NCBI RefSeq assembly: GCF_011764425.1
Contig: NZ_BLPF01000003.1
Coordinates: forward strand, 992,001-1,056,000
DNA: 64,000 nucleotides
DNA from: Phytohabitans houttuyneae
GTDB taxonomy: Bacteria; Actinomycetota; Actinomycetes; Mycobacteriales; Micromonosporaceae
Reading direction: 5' to 3'
The notes beneath the pieces were generated by a model, which was not told the origin of the DNA, searched no databases, and saw nothing but the letters and a program-made list of their open reading frames with translations. The translations under genes and the position numbers were made by a program. Numbering within the stretch: position 1 is the first letter of the stretch; every line of letters begins with the position of its first letter. Of the stretch, positions 17,454 to 26,910 are shown in pieces.

Positions 17454-19490
17454 GTGACCGAGACCCTCTATGGCGCGGACGACCTCACGCACCTCGAGGG
17501 GCTCGACGCTGTCCGCAAGCGCCCCGGGATGTACATCGGCTCGACCGACAGCCGCGGCGTCAACCACCTGGTCAACGAGATCCTCGACAACTCCACCGAC
17601 GAAGGCGTGGCCGGCCACGCCAGCCGGGTCGAGGTGATCCTCCACGACGACGGGTCGGTGCAGGTCGACGACGACGGGCGGGGCATCCCCACCGACGTCC
17701 ACGCCCGCTCCGGCCTGTCCGGCGTGGAGCTGGTGCTGACCCGGCTGCACGCGGGCGGCAAGTTCGGCGGCTCCGGCTACAAGACCTCCGGCGGCCTGCA
17801 CGGCGTCGGCGCCTCCGCGGTCAACGCGCTCGCCCGCCGCTTCGACGTCACCGTCCGGCGGGACGGCAAGGTCCACGAGATGTCCTTCCGCTACGGCGAG
17901 CCCGGCGTCTTCGACGGCACCGGGCCCGACGCGCCGTTCACCCCGCAGAGCGGCCTGCGCGTGACCGGCCGCCTCCGCGCAGGCAAACCCACCGGCACCT
18001 CCATCCGGTACTGGCACGACCCGCGCTACTTCGAGACCGGCGCCGCGCTCGACGTGGAGGCGGTGCGGTCCAAGGTGCGCAACACCGCGTTCCTCGTCCC
18101 CACCGTGACCTACGTGCTGACCCACGCCGAGGGCAAGGACACCTTCCACTTCCCCAACGGGCTCTCCGACATGGTGGAGTTCCTCGCCCCCGCCGGAGAC
18201 CGGCCCGTCTGCGGCACCGTCCTGATCAACGGATCCGGGTCCTACCGGGAAAACGCCGCCGACGAAAACGGCGTCATGCAGTCCAACGTCGAGCGCAAGG
18301 CCGAGATCGAGGTCGCCCTCCGCTGGGGCACCGGCTACGAGCGCACCGTCGAGTGCTTCACCAACACCATCCGCAACCTGCACGGCGGCACCCACCGCAA
18401 GGGCTTCGAGCGGGCCGCGACCCGCGCCCTGGTCGAGGCCGTGCGCAACACGCGCGGCCTGCTCAAACCCAAAGAGGATCCGCCGGTACTCGACGACGTG
18501 CTCGAAGGCATGACCGCGGTCGTGCACGTGCGGATCCCGGAGCCGCAGTTCACCTCGCAGACCAAGGACGAGCTCTCCACCGCCGGCATCACCCGGGTCA
18601 TCCAGGGCGTCGTGGAGCAGCAGCTGAAAAGCTGGGTCGACGCCCGCAAGACCAAGGCCGAGGCGCGCACCGTCCTGCAGAAGATCGTCGACGCGGCCCG
18701 CGTGCGGCTCACCCAGAAGCAGCAGAAGGACGCCGCCCGCCGCAAGACCGCCCTCGAAGGCGCGTCCATGCCGGCCAAGCTCGTCGACTGCCGCTCCACC
18801 GGCGTCGAGCGCAGCGAGCTGTTCATCGTCGAGGGCGACAGCGCGCTCGGCACCGCGCGGCTCGCCCGCTCCTCGGAGTACCAGGCACTGCTGCCCATCC
18901 GCGGCAAGATCCTCAACGTGCAGAAGGCCAACCTGCAGCAGGTCCTCGACAACGCCGAGTGCTCGGCGATCGTGCAGGTGCTCGGCGCCGGCTCCGGCCG
19001 CACGTTCGACCTCACCTCGCTGCGCTACGGCCGGATCCTCATCATGGCCGACGCCGACGTCGACGGCTCACACATCCGCACCCTGCTGATCACACTCTTC
19101 GCCCGCTACATGCGCCCGGTCATCGAGGCCGGCCGCCTCTTCGCCGCCATGCCGCCGCTGCACAAGGTCACCACCAAGGGGCGCGACCCGAAGACCATCT
19201 ACACCTACACCCAGGCGGAGATGGAAGGCACGGTCGCCAAGCTGGAAAAGTCCGGCAAGCAGGTGGTCACGCCGGTGCCCCGGTTCAAGGGCCTCGGCGA
19301 GATGGACGCCGACGAGCTGTGGGACACCACGATGAACCCGGCCACCCGCTCCGTGCGCCGCATCACGATGCAGGACGTCGACGCGGCCGAGCGGGTGCTC
19401 GACCTGCTGATGGGCGACGCGGTGCCCCCGCGCCGCGCGTGGCTGATCGACCAGGCGGCACGCGTCGACCGCGACGCCATCGACGCGTAA
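17454..19490 (+). CDS. parE: DNA topoisomerase IV subunit B (ParE-like)
   Basis: 678-residue GyrB/ParE-family ATPase subunit. GHKL ATP site: NEILDNSTDEG with general base Glu42, DDGRGIPTD, GGLHGVGASAVNAL; the TOPRIM metal site follows near residue 457 (ELFIVEGDSA) with DADVDGSHIRTLL. It pairs with the A subunit 15 bp downstream to form a type II topoisomerase. The length and lack of GyrB insertions fit the second actinomycete type II enzyme rather than the gyrase next to oriC; that naming is inference. GTG at 17454 with GGGAG upstream. Confidence 0.93.
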   Translation: MTETLYGADDLTHLEGLDAVRKRPGMYIGSTDSRGVNHLVNEILDNSTDEGVAGHASRVEVILHDDGSVQVDDDGRGIPTDVHARSGLSGVELVLTRLHAGGKFGGSGYKTSGGLHGVGASAVNALARRFDVTVRRDGKVHEMSFRYGEPGVFDGTGPDAPFTPQSGLRVTGRLRAGKPTGTSIRYWHDPRYFETGAALDVEAVRSKVRNTAFLVPTVTYVLTHAEGKDTFHFPNGLSDMVEFLAPAGDRPVCGTVLINGSGSYRENAADENGVMQSNVERKAEIEVALRWGTGYERTVECFTNTIRNLHGGTHRKGFERAATRALVEAVRNTRGLLKPKEDPPVLDDVLEGMTAVVHVRIPEPQFTSQTKDELSTAGITRVIQGVVEQQLKSWVDARKTKAEARTVLQKIVDAARVRLTQKQQKDAARRKTALEGASMPAKLVDCRSTGVERSELFIVEGDSALGTARLARSSEYQALLPIRGKILNVQKANLQQVLDNAECSAIVQVLGAGSGRTFDLTSLRYGRILIMADADVDGSHIRTLLITLFARYMRPVIEAGRLFAAMPPLHKVTTKGRDPKTIYTYTQAEMEGTVAKLEKSGKQVVTPVPRFKGLGEMDADELWDTTMNPATRSVRRITMQDVDAAERVLDLLMGDAVPPRRAWLIDQAARVDRDAIDA

Positions 19491-19505
19491 GGGAGAAGCG
19501 AACCA

Positions 19506-22500
19506 ATGGCACGCCGCAAGGACAAGGGGTCCACTGTGGACCTCTCCGCCTTCGACCGGGCGGGCGCGACGGTCGTCGACAACCCCCTGATCCAGGAGGT
19601 GGAGGACTCCTACCTGGAGTACGCGGTCTCCGTCATCCACTCCCGAGCCCTCCCCGACGCCCGCGACGGCCTCAAGCCGGTCCACCGCCGCATCCTCTTC
19701 TCGATGTACGAGCAGGGCCACCGCCCGGACCGCCCACACGTCAAGTCCGCCCGCGTGGTCGGCGACTGCTTCGTGCGCGGCACCCTCGTCTCCACCCCGG
19801 CCGGCCTGCGGCCGATCGAGCAGGTCGAGGTCGGCGACCTCGTGCTGGACGTGCAGGGGCACGCGGTGCCGGTCACCGCCGTCTACGAAAACCCGCTCTC
19901 CGACCTGGTCCGCGTCCGCTGGTCCAACGGCCACACCATGCTCGTCACGCCGGGCCAGCGCTTCCGGGCCGTGGGGGCGGACCTCGACACCGAGTGGGTG
20001 GCCGCGCGCGACCTCTCCGGCCGCCGCACCGTCGGATTCGGCGCGGCGCGGCACGACCTTCTGACCCCGGGCGACGACCTGTACGCGTACGTGCGCGGCT
20101 TGGTGGCCGCCGCGAGCCCGGCGGCCGCCGGCGGGCGGGTCAGCCTCCACTCGCACGAGACCGGACCGGTCGACGCCGCCCACGCGTGGGCGATCGAGGC
20201 CGGGCTGGACGCCTCCCGGGACAAACGCGCGGCGAAGCAGCCGCACCACAAGGACGAGCTAATCCTCACGTTCCCCCCGCACGAGGGACTGCTGACCGTG
20301 GCCACCCCGCCCGGCGCGGCGAGGGCCGTGCCCGCGGACGTGCTCGCCGACCGCGCCACCTGGGTGCCGTTCCTGGCCGGCCTGTTCGACGGCGACGGAC
20401 ACGTGCGCGACCGCGAGATCGTCTTCGCCAGCACGAGCGACCGCCTGATCCGCCAGCTCTACTCGATGCTGGCCGACGTAGGAATCCACGGCGGCTACCG
20501 CTGCGGGAGCCTCGCCGTCTCCGGCCGTGACGCCGCGGCGCTCGCCGCCGCGCTGCTGCCCGCCGTGCGGGTCGGCGACAAGCACGCCGCCCTCGCCGCC
20601 CTCGCCGCTCAGGCATGGCCCGAGGCGGCGTTCCTGAGCGTCGAGTCGGTCGAGGAGGTCGAGCCCGACACCACGTTCGACATCCAGGTCGGCAGCGACG
20701 AGCACGCCTTCGTGGCCGAGGGCTTCGTCGTGCACAACTGCATGGGTAAGTACCATCCGCACGGCGACAGCGCCATCTACGACGCCATGGTCCGGATGGC
20801 GCAGGACTTCTCGCTCAACGCGACCCTCGTCGACGGGCACGGAAATTTTGGGTCCCCAGACGACGGACCGGCTGCTTCGAGGTACACCGAGGCGCGGATG
20901 TCGCGGGAGGCGATGCTCCTCGTCGGGGAGCTGGGCGAGGGCACCGTCGACTTCTACCCCAACTACGACGGGTCGCTGCAGCAGCCGACCGTGCTGCCGG
21001 CCGCCTTTCCCAACCTGCTCGTCAACGGCACCTCGGGCATCGCGGTCGGCATGGCCACCAACATGATCCCGCACAACCTGGGTGAGGTGGTCGCGGCCGC
21101 GCGCTGGCTGATCAAGCATCCGGACGCGACGCTCGACAAGCTCATGACGTTCGTGCCGGGGCCGGACCTGCCGACCGGTGGGCTGCTGCTCGGCCTCGAC
21201 GAGGTGCGCAAGGCGTACGAGACGGGGCGCGGCGTGGTGCGCATGCGCGGCAAGGTGGAGATCGGGCCGCTGGAGGGCAGCCGCGGGCGGCAGGCGATCA
21301 CGGTCACCGAGCTGCCGTACGGTGTGGGAGCCGAAAAGGTGATCGAGCGGATCACCGAGGAGGTCAACCGCACCAAGCGGCTGCAGGGCATCGCCGACGT
21401 CAAGGACCTCACCGACCGCGAGGCGGGCACCCGCCTGGTCATCGAGTGCAAGGTGGGCGTCAACCCGCAGGCGCTGCTCGCCGACCTGTACCGGCTCACG
21501 CCGCTGGAGCAGTCGTTCGGTGTCAACAACCTCGTGCTCGTCGACGGCCAGCCGCAGACGCTGGGGCTCAAGGCGCTGCTGGAGGTCTTCCTCGCCCACC
21601 GGTACGAGGTCGTCACCCGCCGCACCACCTACCGGCGGCGCAAGCGCGAGGAGCGCCTGCACCTCGTCGACGGCCTGCTCATCGCGCTGCTCGACATCGA
21701 CAAGGTGGTGCGCCTGATCCGGGCGAGCGAAAACGCGCAGGCGGCCAAGGACGGGCTGATGAGCCAGTTCAAGCTCTCCGAGATCCAAGCGACGTACATT
21801 TTGGACACTCCGCTGCGGCGGCTGACCAAGTTCGACCGGCTGGAGCTGGAGACCGAGGGGGAGAAGCTGCGCGGCGAGATCGCCGAGCTCTCCAAGATCC
21901 TCGACGACGACGAGGTGCTCAAGAAGGTCGTGTCGGACGAGCTTGCCGCGGTGACGAAGGAGTTCGCGCGGGAGCGGCGCACCACGCTGATCGACGGCGA
22001 CCTCAAGGAGACCCTCGCGGCGTCGGTGCCGTCCGGGCCGCTGGAGGTCGGCGACGACCCGTGCCAGGTGATCCTGTCGGCGAGCGGCCTGGTGGCGCGC
22101 ACCGCGGTCGAGTCGGAGGAGGCGGCGGAGGGGCGCAGCCGCCGCGGCCGGGTCAAGCACGACAGCGTGCGCGCGCTGGTGCACTCGACCGCCCGCGGCC
22201 GGGTGCTGCTGGTGACCAGCCACGGGCGGGCGTTCAAGACCGACGTGCTGCCCCTGCCGGTGCTGCCGGAGCAGACCGGCACCGTCTCGCTCAGCGGCGG
22301 CATGTCCGCGTCCGAGCTGGTGCCGCTGGCCGCGGGGGAGACGGTGATCGGCCTCGCCCCCCTCGCCGGCGAGGGGTCGCCGGGTCTCGCGCTCGGCACC
22401 AAGCAGGGTGTGGTGAAGGTGTGCGCGCCGGAGTGGCCGGTGCGTTCGGACGAGTTCGAGGTGATCGCCCTGCGCGAGGGCGACGAGGTGGTCGGGGCGA

Positions 22501-22958
22501 CCTGGCTCACCGACGGCGCCGAGATGCTCGCGTTCGTCAGCTCCGACACCTCCCTGCTGTACTACCCGGCCAACCTCGTGCGCCCGCAGGGACTCAAGGG
22601 CGGTGGCATGGCCGGCATCAACCTGACGGCCGGTTCGCACGCGGTGTTCTTCGGGGCGGTGCGCACCGACGATCCCGAGCACGGCGACCCGATGGTGGTG
22701 ACCTCCAGCGGCGGCAGTGTGAAGGTGACCCCGCTGTCGGCGTACCCGAGCAAGGGCAGGGCGACCGGCGGCGTGCGCACGCAGCGTTTCCTCAAGGGGG
22801 AGCGGCGGCTGGCCCTGGCCTGGGTGGGCCCGCGGCCGGCGGCGGCGAGCAGCAGCGGCGAGCCGGTGACGCTGCCGGAGGTGGATATGCGGCGTGACGG
22901 GTCGGGCGCCGCGATGTACGGCCCGGCTGTTGTGGGCCACCTCATAGAGCGCGGGTGA
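19506..22958 (+). CDS. parC: DNA topoisomerase IV subunit A (ParC-like) precursor with intein
   Basis: 1150-residue precursor. Residues 1-87 are the ParC N-terminus ([26 protein letters not shown]). Residues 88-411 are an intein. From Cys412 the ParC sequence resumes with [20 protein letters not shown] and the DNA-cleaving Tyr460 ([10 protein letters not shown]; Tyr136 after splicing), breakage-reunion and tower domains, then a C-terminal beta-pinwheel with GMAGINLT and [11 protein letters not shown]-like repeats. Mature extein is 826 residues. The intein splits the helix-turn-helix region needed for DNA binding, so splicing is required for activity. Cotranscribed with parE. Confidence 0.94.
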   Translation: MARRKDKGSTVDLSAFDRAGATVVDNPLIQEVEDSYLEYAVSVIHSRALPDARDGLKPVHRRILFSMYEQGHRPDRPHVKSARVVGDCFVRGTLVSTPAGLRPIEQVEVGDLVLDVQGHAVPVTAVYENPLSDLVRVRWSNGHTMLVTPGQRFRAVGADLDTEWVAARDLSGRRTVGFGAARHDLLTPGDDLYAYVRGLVAAASPAAAGGRVSLHSHETGPVDAAHAWAIEAGLDASRDKRAAKQPHHKDELILTFPPHEGLLTVATPPGAARAVPADVLADRATWVPFLAGLFDGDGHVRDREIVFASTSDRLIRQLYSMLADVGIHGGYRCGSLAVSGRDAAALAAALLPAVRVGDKHAALAALAAQAWPEAAFLSVESVEEVEPDTTFDIQVGSDEHAFVAEGFVVHNCMGKYHPHGDSAIYDAMVRMAQDFSLNATLVDGHGNFGSPDDGPAASRYTEARMSREAMLLVGELGEGTVDFYPNYDGSLQQPTVLPAAFPNLLVNGTSGIAVGMATNMIPHNLGEVVAAARWLIKHPDATLDKLMTFVPGPDLPTGGLLLGLDEVRKAYETGRGVVRMRGKVEIGPLEGSRGRQAITVTELPYGVGAEKVIERITEEVNRTKRLQGIADVKDLTDREAGTRLVIECKVGVNPQALLADLYRLTPLEQSFGVNNLVLVDGQPQTLGLKALLEVFLAHRYEVVTRRTTYRRRKREERLHLVDGLLIALLDIDKVVRLIRASENAQAAKDGLMSQFKLSEIQATYILDTPLRRLTKFDRLELETEGEKLRGEIAELSKILDDDEVLKKVVSDELAAVTKEFARERRTTLIDGDLKETLAASVPSGPLEVGDDPCQVILSASGLVARTAVESEEAAEGRSRRGRVKHDSVRALVHSTARGRVLLVTSHGRAFKTDVLPLPVLPEQTGTVSLSGGMSASELVPLAAGETVIGLAPLAGEGSPGLALGTKQGVVKVCAPEWPVRSDEFEVIALREGDEVVGATWLTDGAEMLAFVSSDTSLLYYPANLVRPQGLKGGGMAGINLTAGSHAVFFGAVRTDDPEHGDPMVVTSSGGSVKVTPLSAYPSKGRATGGVRTQRFLKGERRLALAWVGPRPAAASSSGEPVTLPEVDMRRDGSGAAMYGPAVVGHLIERG
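19767..20738 (+). other. Intein coding segment inside parC (324 residues)
   Basis: Hint-type protein-splicing element inserted between VVGD and [10 protein letters not shown]. It begins with Cys ([13 protein letters not shown], block A) and ends VVHN followed by Cys+1, the normal class 1 splice residues. Block F is [16 protein letters not shown]. Block B reads LVTPGQRF, with Gln where His is usual. A LAGLIDADG motif is present once in good form ([10 protein letters not shown]), while the first copy is degraded ([11 protein letters not shown], no acidic residue). Splicing is likely functional, but the homing endonuclease is probably inactive. Confidence 0.9.
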
Positions 22959-22989
22959 TTGACCTCAAGCGCGGTTGAGGTCGCAGGCT
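22959..22989 (+). promoter_or_regulatory. SoxR box and MerR-type promoter
   Basis: TTGACC at 22959-22964 is followed by a palindrome GACCTCAA / TTGAGGTC (22961-22968 and 22975-22982, spacer GCGCGG). The core CCTCAAG-4-GTTGAGG closely matches the known SoxR box CCTCAAG-4-CTTGAGG. A -10-like CAGGCT (22984-22989) sits 19 bp from the -35, the long spacing typical of MerR-family promoters, and 6 bases before the ATG of the quinone reductase. Confidence 0.82.
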
Positions 22990-22995
22990 GTCTGT

Positions 22996-23898
22996 ATGAG
23001 GGCGGCCATATTCAGCGAGTACGGGGGACCCGAGGTGCTGCGGGTGTCCGAGGTGGACACTCCGCGGGCGGGTGCCGGTCAGGTGCGGGTGCGGGTGCGT
23101 GCGGCCGGCGTGCAGCCGTACGACCTGGCGGTGCGCGCCGGGTGGACACCGCCCGGCTGGACGCGGCCGCTGCCGCGCATCCCGGGCAACGAGTTCGCCG
23201 GGGTGGTCGACGAGGTCGGGGCGGGCGTCACGGGGGTGTCCGCCGGTGCCGAGGTGCTCGGGTTCGGGCAGCTGCAGGCGTATGCGGAGTACCTCGTCGT
23301 GCCGGCCGACCACGTGACGGCGAAGCCGGAGGCGATGCCGTGGGAGGTGGCCGGCGGCTTCACGGCGGGTGCGCAGACGGCGTCGCTCGCCCTGGAGGCA
23401 CTGAGTGTCGGCTCGGGTGACGTGCTCGTCGTACACGGGGCGGCCGGCGCGGTCGGCACGATGGCGGTGCAGCTCGCGGCGCGGTCCGGCGCGCGGGTGG
23501 TGGGAACGGCGGCGCCGGACAACCACGACTACCTGCGGGAGCTGGGGGCCACCCCGGTCGCGTACGGGGAGGGGCTTGTCGAGCGGCTGCGACCGTTCGG
23601 CGTGACGGTGGCGCTGGACGGTGCGGGCGGTGCGGCGCTGGACGCGTCGCTCGCGCTGGTCGCCGACCGGGGCCGGATCCTCACGCTGGTCGACCACGCC
23701 CGCGCCGCGGAGCTGGGGGTGCGGGTGGTGGAGGGGGTGCGCTCGGCGGGGCGGCTGGCCGCGCTGGCCGACCTGTACGCCAAGGGTGAGCTGCGCTTCC
23801 ACGTCCGGCATACGTATCCACTCGAACGGGCGGCCGACGCGCACCGCGCGCTGGAGTCCGGTCACGGCCGCGGCAAGATCGTGCTGCTGGTGGACTGA
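22996..23898 (+). CDS. NADP-dependent quinone oxidoreductase, probable SoxR target
   Basis: 300-residue zinc-less MDR oxidoreductase (FSEYGGPEVLRVSEVDTP, GNEFAGVVDEVG, VVHGAAGAVGTMAVQLAARSG). Such enzymes reduce quinones with NADPH. A near-perfect SoxR box lies directly upstream, and in Streptomyces SoxR controls a few oxidoreductase genes in response to redox-active metabolites, so this is a probable redox-stress or self-resistance gene. No soxR gene is in the window. ATG at 22996 lacks a good ribosome site, consistent with a leaderless mRNA. Confidence 0.9.
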   Translation: MRAAIFSEYGGPEVLRVSEVDTPRAGAGQVRVRVRAAGVQPYDLAVRAGWTPPGWTRPLPRIPGNEFAGVVDEVGAGVTGVSAGAEVLGFGQLQAYAEYLVVPADHVTAKPEAMPWEVAGGFTAGAQTASLALEALSVGSGDVLVVHGAAGAVGTMAVQLAARSGARVVGTAAPDNHDYLRELGATPVAYGEGLVERLRPFGVTVALDGAGGAALDASLALVADRGRILTLVDHARAAELGVRVVEGVRSAGRLAALADLYAKGELRFHVRHTYPLERAADAHRALESGHGRGKIVLLVD

Positions 23899-23921
23899 GG
23901 TTCGCGTGGCATCATCGACCG

Positions 23922-24650
23922 GTGCGACTGGACGGGGTGTGGCTCCGGTACCGCCGGGGTGAGCCGTGGGTGCTGCGGGGCGTCGATGCCTCGGTGGCGC
24001 CGGGCGAGGCGGTCGCGGTGGTCGGCCGCAACGGGGTGGGCAAGTCGACGCTGCTGAAGCTCGCCGCCGGGCTGCTGCGCCCGCAGCGGGGCGCGGTCCG
24101 CGACCGGCCGGCCCGCGTGGGGTACGTGCCGGAGCGGTTCCCCGCCGACCAGCCGTTCACCGCCCGCCGGTACCTGCTGGGGATGGCCGCCGTCCACGGC
24201 CTCGCGCCGGCCGACGCGGTCCGGTCGGTGGGTGAGTGGGCCGCCAGGCTGCATCTTGACGGGTTGCTGGACAGCCCGCTCGCCGAGCTGTCCAAGGGGT
24301 CGGCGCAGAAGGTCGGCCTGATCCAGGGCCTGGTGCACCGCCCCGACCTGCTGATCCTCGATGAGCCGTGGGAGGGCCTGGACGCGGCCACCCGCGCCGA
24401 GATCCCGGCGATCGTGAGGGACACCCTCGACCGCGGCGGCCGGGTGCTGATCAGCGACCACCTGGGCGGCGTGGCGTCGCTGCCCGAGGTGCGCACGTGG
24501 GAGCTGGCCGACGGCACGCTCGCCGCGCCCGCGCTGGCGCCCGTCGAGTGCGTGATCGAGGTGGCGGTCGCCGGCTCCGACGTGGACGCCGCCGTGGCGA
24601 GCCTGCGCGCGGCGGGGCACCGGGTCCTGGGGGTGCGCACACCGTCATGA
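23922..24650 (+). CDS. ABC transporter ATP-binding protein
   Basis: 242 residues. Walker A GRNGVGKST, Walker B LLILDEPWEGLD, and signature LSKGS in place of LSGGQ. It resembles ATPases of antibiotic/lantibiotic-type exporters (YxlF/BcrA-like). The stop overlaps the permease ATG by 4 bp, so the two form a transporter. GTG start, with CATCAT six bases upstream as a possible -10 of a leaderless transcript. Confidence 0.92.
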   Translation: MRLDGVWLRYRRGEPWVLRGVDASVAPGEAVAVVGRNGVGKSTLLKLAAGLLRPQRGAVRDRPARVGYVPERFPADQPFTARRYLLGMAAVHGLAPADAVRSVGEWAARLHLDGLLDSPLAELSKGSAQKVGLIQGLVHRPDLLILDEPWEGLDAATRAEIPAIVRDTLDRGGRVLISDHLGGVASLPEVRTWELADGTLAAPALAPVECVIEVAVAGSDVDAAVASLRAAGHRVLGVRTPS

Positions 24651-25339
24651 GCGCCCTCGTCCGCCTGCGGCTCGCCGCGTTCCTGCGCACCGGCCGCGCC
24701 CTAACCCCGCTGCTCAGCGTCCTTGTCGTGCTCGGCGTCATCTACGGCGGCGGGCGGGCGCAGGCCGCCGAGGCGTACGGCTTCTCCGCCGCCGTCCTCT
24801 TCCCGGTGATGGCGTGGCAGACCCAGATCCTGTTCAACGTGGAGCCCGACACCCAGCGGCAGCTGTCCACAGTGGCCGCCGGCGGCCTGGCCCGCGAGAT
24901 CGGCGCCGGCCTGCTCGCCGCCCTGGTGCCCGCGCTCGCCCTCGTCGCGGTCGCGCTGGCACTGCCGTGGCCGCTGGGCGGCATCACCGGCCCGGAGGAC
25001 CCCGGCGACCCGTCCCTGGCCGCCGGCGTGGGCGCGGGGGTGTGGGCCCATCTGCTGCTGGTGCCGCCCGCGCTGCTGCTGGGTGCGCTGGCCAGCCGCG
25101 CCGCGGTCGGCAACGCGGCGCGCGGGCTCGCGGTGCTGGCCGGCTGCACGGTGCTCGCCTTCGTCGTGGGCACCAAGGACTCGCCGGTGCCGTGGCTCGC
25201 GCCGCCGCTGCTGCCCACCGCCCGCGCCACTGTGGACGGGCTGGCGGCGGGTCCGCTGGCGCTGCAGACCGCGGTCGCGGCGGCGTGGGCGGGGGTCGCC
25301 CTGGCGGGCTACGTCACCCTCCGTCGCCGCAACACCTGA
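24647..25339 (+). CDS. ABC transporter membrane subunit
   Basis: 230-residue hydrophobic protein with about six predicted helices and few charged residues, no clear family motif. It is coupled by ATGA overlap to the ATP-binding protein upstream, and its size is typical of permeases in two-gene exporters of the ABC-2 kind. Substrate unknown. Followed by a 146-base gap before the convergent universal stress gene; a weak hairpin (CGTCCG/CGGACG, 25354-25375) may terminate transcription. Confidence 0.8.
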   Translation: MSALVRLRLAAFLRTGRALTPLLSVLVVLGVIYGGGRAQAAEAYGFSAAVLFPVMAWQTQILFNVEPDTQRQLSTVAAGGLAREIGAGLLAALVPALALVAVALALPWPLGGITGPEDPGDPSLAAGVGAGVWAHLLLVPPALLLGALASRAAVGNAARGLAVLAGCTVLAFVVGTKDSPVPWLAPPLLPTARATVDGLAAGPLALQTAVAAAWAGVALAGYVTLRRRNT

Positions 25340-25485
25340 CGTGGTACCGCCGACGTCCGCTTCTGACATCGGACGGTCCTCACCGCGGGTGCGGGCCTTA
25401 TCGCGCGGCCGCCCGCGGGCGGGCTCACCGTGTGGGCGGGCCTTAGCGGGCGGCCTGCTGGCGGGCGGGCCTCGGCGGGTGGGTC

Positions 25486-26328
25486 TCAGCGGGCGGGCAG
25501 CTCGCGGACGACGGCGACCGGGCAGTCGGCGTGGTAGAGCAGCTGCTGGCTGACCGAGCCCAGCAGCATGCCGCGGAAGCCGCCCCGGCCGCGGGAGCCG
25601 ACCACCACGAGCTGCGCGCCGCCACTGGCATCCACCAGCGCCTCGGCCGGCGGGCGGGAGTCGATGTGGACGCTGGTGGCGACCTGCGGGTACTTGTCGC
25701 GCCAGCGTGCCACCAGCTCCGCGGTCGCGGCCCGGTCCTCGTCGCCGCGCGTGCCGGAGCGTTCGGCGGCGCGGACCACGCGCAGGCCCGTGCCACGTCC
25801 GGCCGCCGCCGCGAACGCGAACTCCAGCGCCATCAGCGCGTAGTCCGAGCCGTCGACGCCGGCGACGATCGGGGCGTTGGCGGCCGGTTCGCGGCCGCGC
25901 ACCACGACGACGGGGCAGTGCGCGTGGGTGGAGACGCTGATGCTCGTCGAGCCGATCAGCTGGCCGGCGAACCCGCCCGCGCCGCGCCCGCCGAGCACCA
26001 CCAGGTGGGACTGCCGCGAGCGTTCCACCAGGACGGCGGTGGCCGCGCCGGGCACGACCGTGCCGGTCAGCGGCACCCCCGGGTGAGCCTGGCGCGCCTC
26101 CGCGACCGTGGCGACGACGACCTCGTCCGCCTCCTCCTGGGCGCCGTAGTCCGGCCAGAAGGCGGGGGCCAGGCCCGCCACGCCGGTGTTCACCGGCCAG
26201 TCGAACGCGAACACCAAAGAGACCGGCCGCCCGCTGCGGGCGCCCTCGTCCATCGCCCACCGCAGCGCCGCGTGGGCGCCGTCGGACGCGTCGAAGCCGA
26301 CGACGATCGGTGGTGCGGACTCAGGCAT
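25486..26328 (-). CDS. Universal stress protein with two Usp domains
   Basis: 280 residues made of tandem Usp folds (about 8-145 and 155-280). Both halves keep the nucleotide-binding pattern: GGRGAGGFAGQLIGSTSISV and GSRGRGGFRGMLLGSVSQQL, so both should bind ATP. Such tandem proteins are induced by hypoxia or stationary phase in actinomycetes. ATG at 26328 chosen because MPESAPPIVVGFDAS begins the domain; an upstream in-frame start would add an unconserved tail. Confidence 0.93.
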   Translation of the reverse strand: MPESAPPIVVGFDASDGAHAALRWAMDEGARSGRPVSLVFAFDWPVNTGVAGLAPAFWPDYGAQEEADEVVVATVAEARQAHPGVPLTGTVVPGAATAVLVERSRQSHLVVLGGRGAGGFAGQLIGSTSISVSTHAHCPVVVVRGREPAANAPIVAGVDGSDYALMALEFAFAAAAGRGTGLRVVRAAERSGTRGDEDRAATAELVARWRDKYPQVATSVHIDSRPPAEALVDASGGAQLVVVGSRGRGGFRGMLLGSVSQQLLYHADCPVAVVRELPAR

Positions 26329-26439
26329 CCTTACAACGTAGGCACCGCGGACGGGCGAAGCACCCGAAACGGGCGAATCCGGCGGGCAGTTCACCCCGAA
26401 CGAGCTAGCGCGGTGGCCACCGCACCAGGCCCCGGGGCG

Positions 26440-26805
26440 TCAGCGCTTGTGCCGGGCCTTGACGATCGCGCGGATGGTCAGCAGCGCCACGACGGCGACG
26501 ACCTGCCCGCCCAGGATGATGCGGTTGACGTCGACCGCCGGGCGCCAGCGGACCGTGCCGTCCTTGATGACGAACGCCCCCACCGGCCGCGACGACACAC
26601 CGAAGCCGGCGCCGGTCCCGTCACCCTCGCCGCCGTCGGTACCGGCGCCGGTCCCACCACCGCCGCCACCCCCGCCGAGCACGCGCACGACCGGCACGAC
26701 GGTCAGGCCGTCCTGCGTGATCGGCTCCGACACCACGGTGCCGGCGGTCATGCCGCCGCGAATCTTGTCGAGCAGCTCCAGCGTCCGCGCTGCCGTGTCC
26801 GTCAT
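26440..26805 (-). CDS. GerW/YtfJ-family sporulation protein
   Basis: 121 residues. SEPITQDGLTVVPVVRV, a long glycine run (GGGGGGGG), and PVGAFVIKDGTVRWRPAVD form the YtfJ/GerW pattern, followed by a C-terminal hydrophobic segment (RIILGGQVVAVVALLTI). In Bacillus GerW is needed for spore germination; in actinomycetes its role is not known. The start ATG at 26805 has GGAGG eight bases upstream. Single-gene unit on the minus strand. Confidence 0.85.
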   Translation of the reverse strand: MTDTAARTLELLDKIRGGMTAGTVVSEPITQDGLTVVPVVRVLGGGGGGGGTGAGTDGGEGDGTGAGFGVSSRPVGAFVIKDGTVRWRPAVDVNRIILGGQVVAVVALLTIRAIVKARHKR

Positions 26806-26910
26806 GGCGTACACCTCCAGGTCTCGTCTTCGCCCATCGTCGCCCCTCTGGCAACCCTCCGGGCGCGATCCCCGCAAGGCGGCCGGGGGCAAAGCGCGGG
26901 AAGCGGCGGC

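Noticed and set aside
19767-20738. Reading the insert in parC as a gene-specific domain rather than an intein
   Set aside because: Cys at the start, HN-Cys at the end, Hint blocks and LAGLFDGDG motif, and exact rejoining of VVGD to [10 protein letters not shown] make an intein far more likely.
20259-22940. A very long open frame on the minus strand opposite parC (893 residues)
   Set aside because: It is a mirror of the strong G/C third-position bias of parC; the translation is low-complexity Arg/Gly/His-rich without any domain, and it has no ribosome site.
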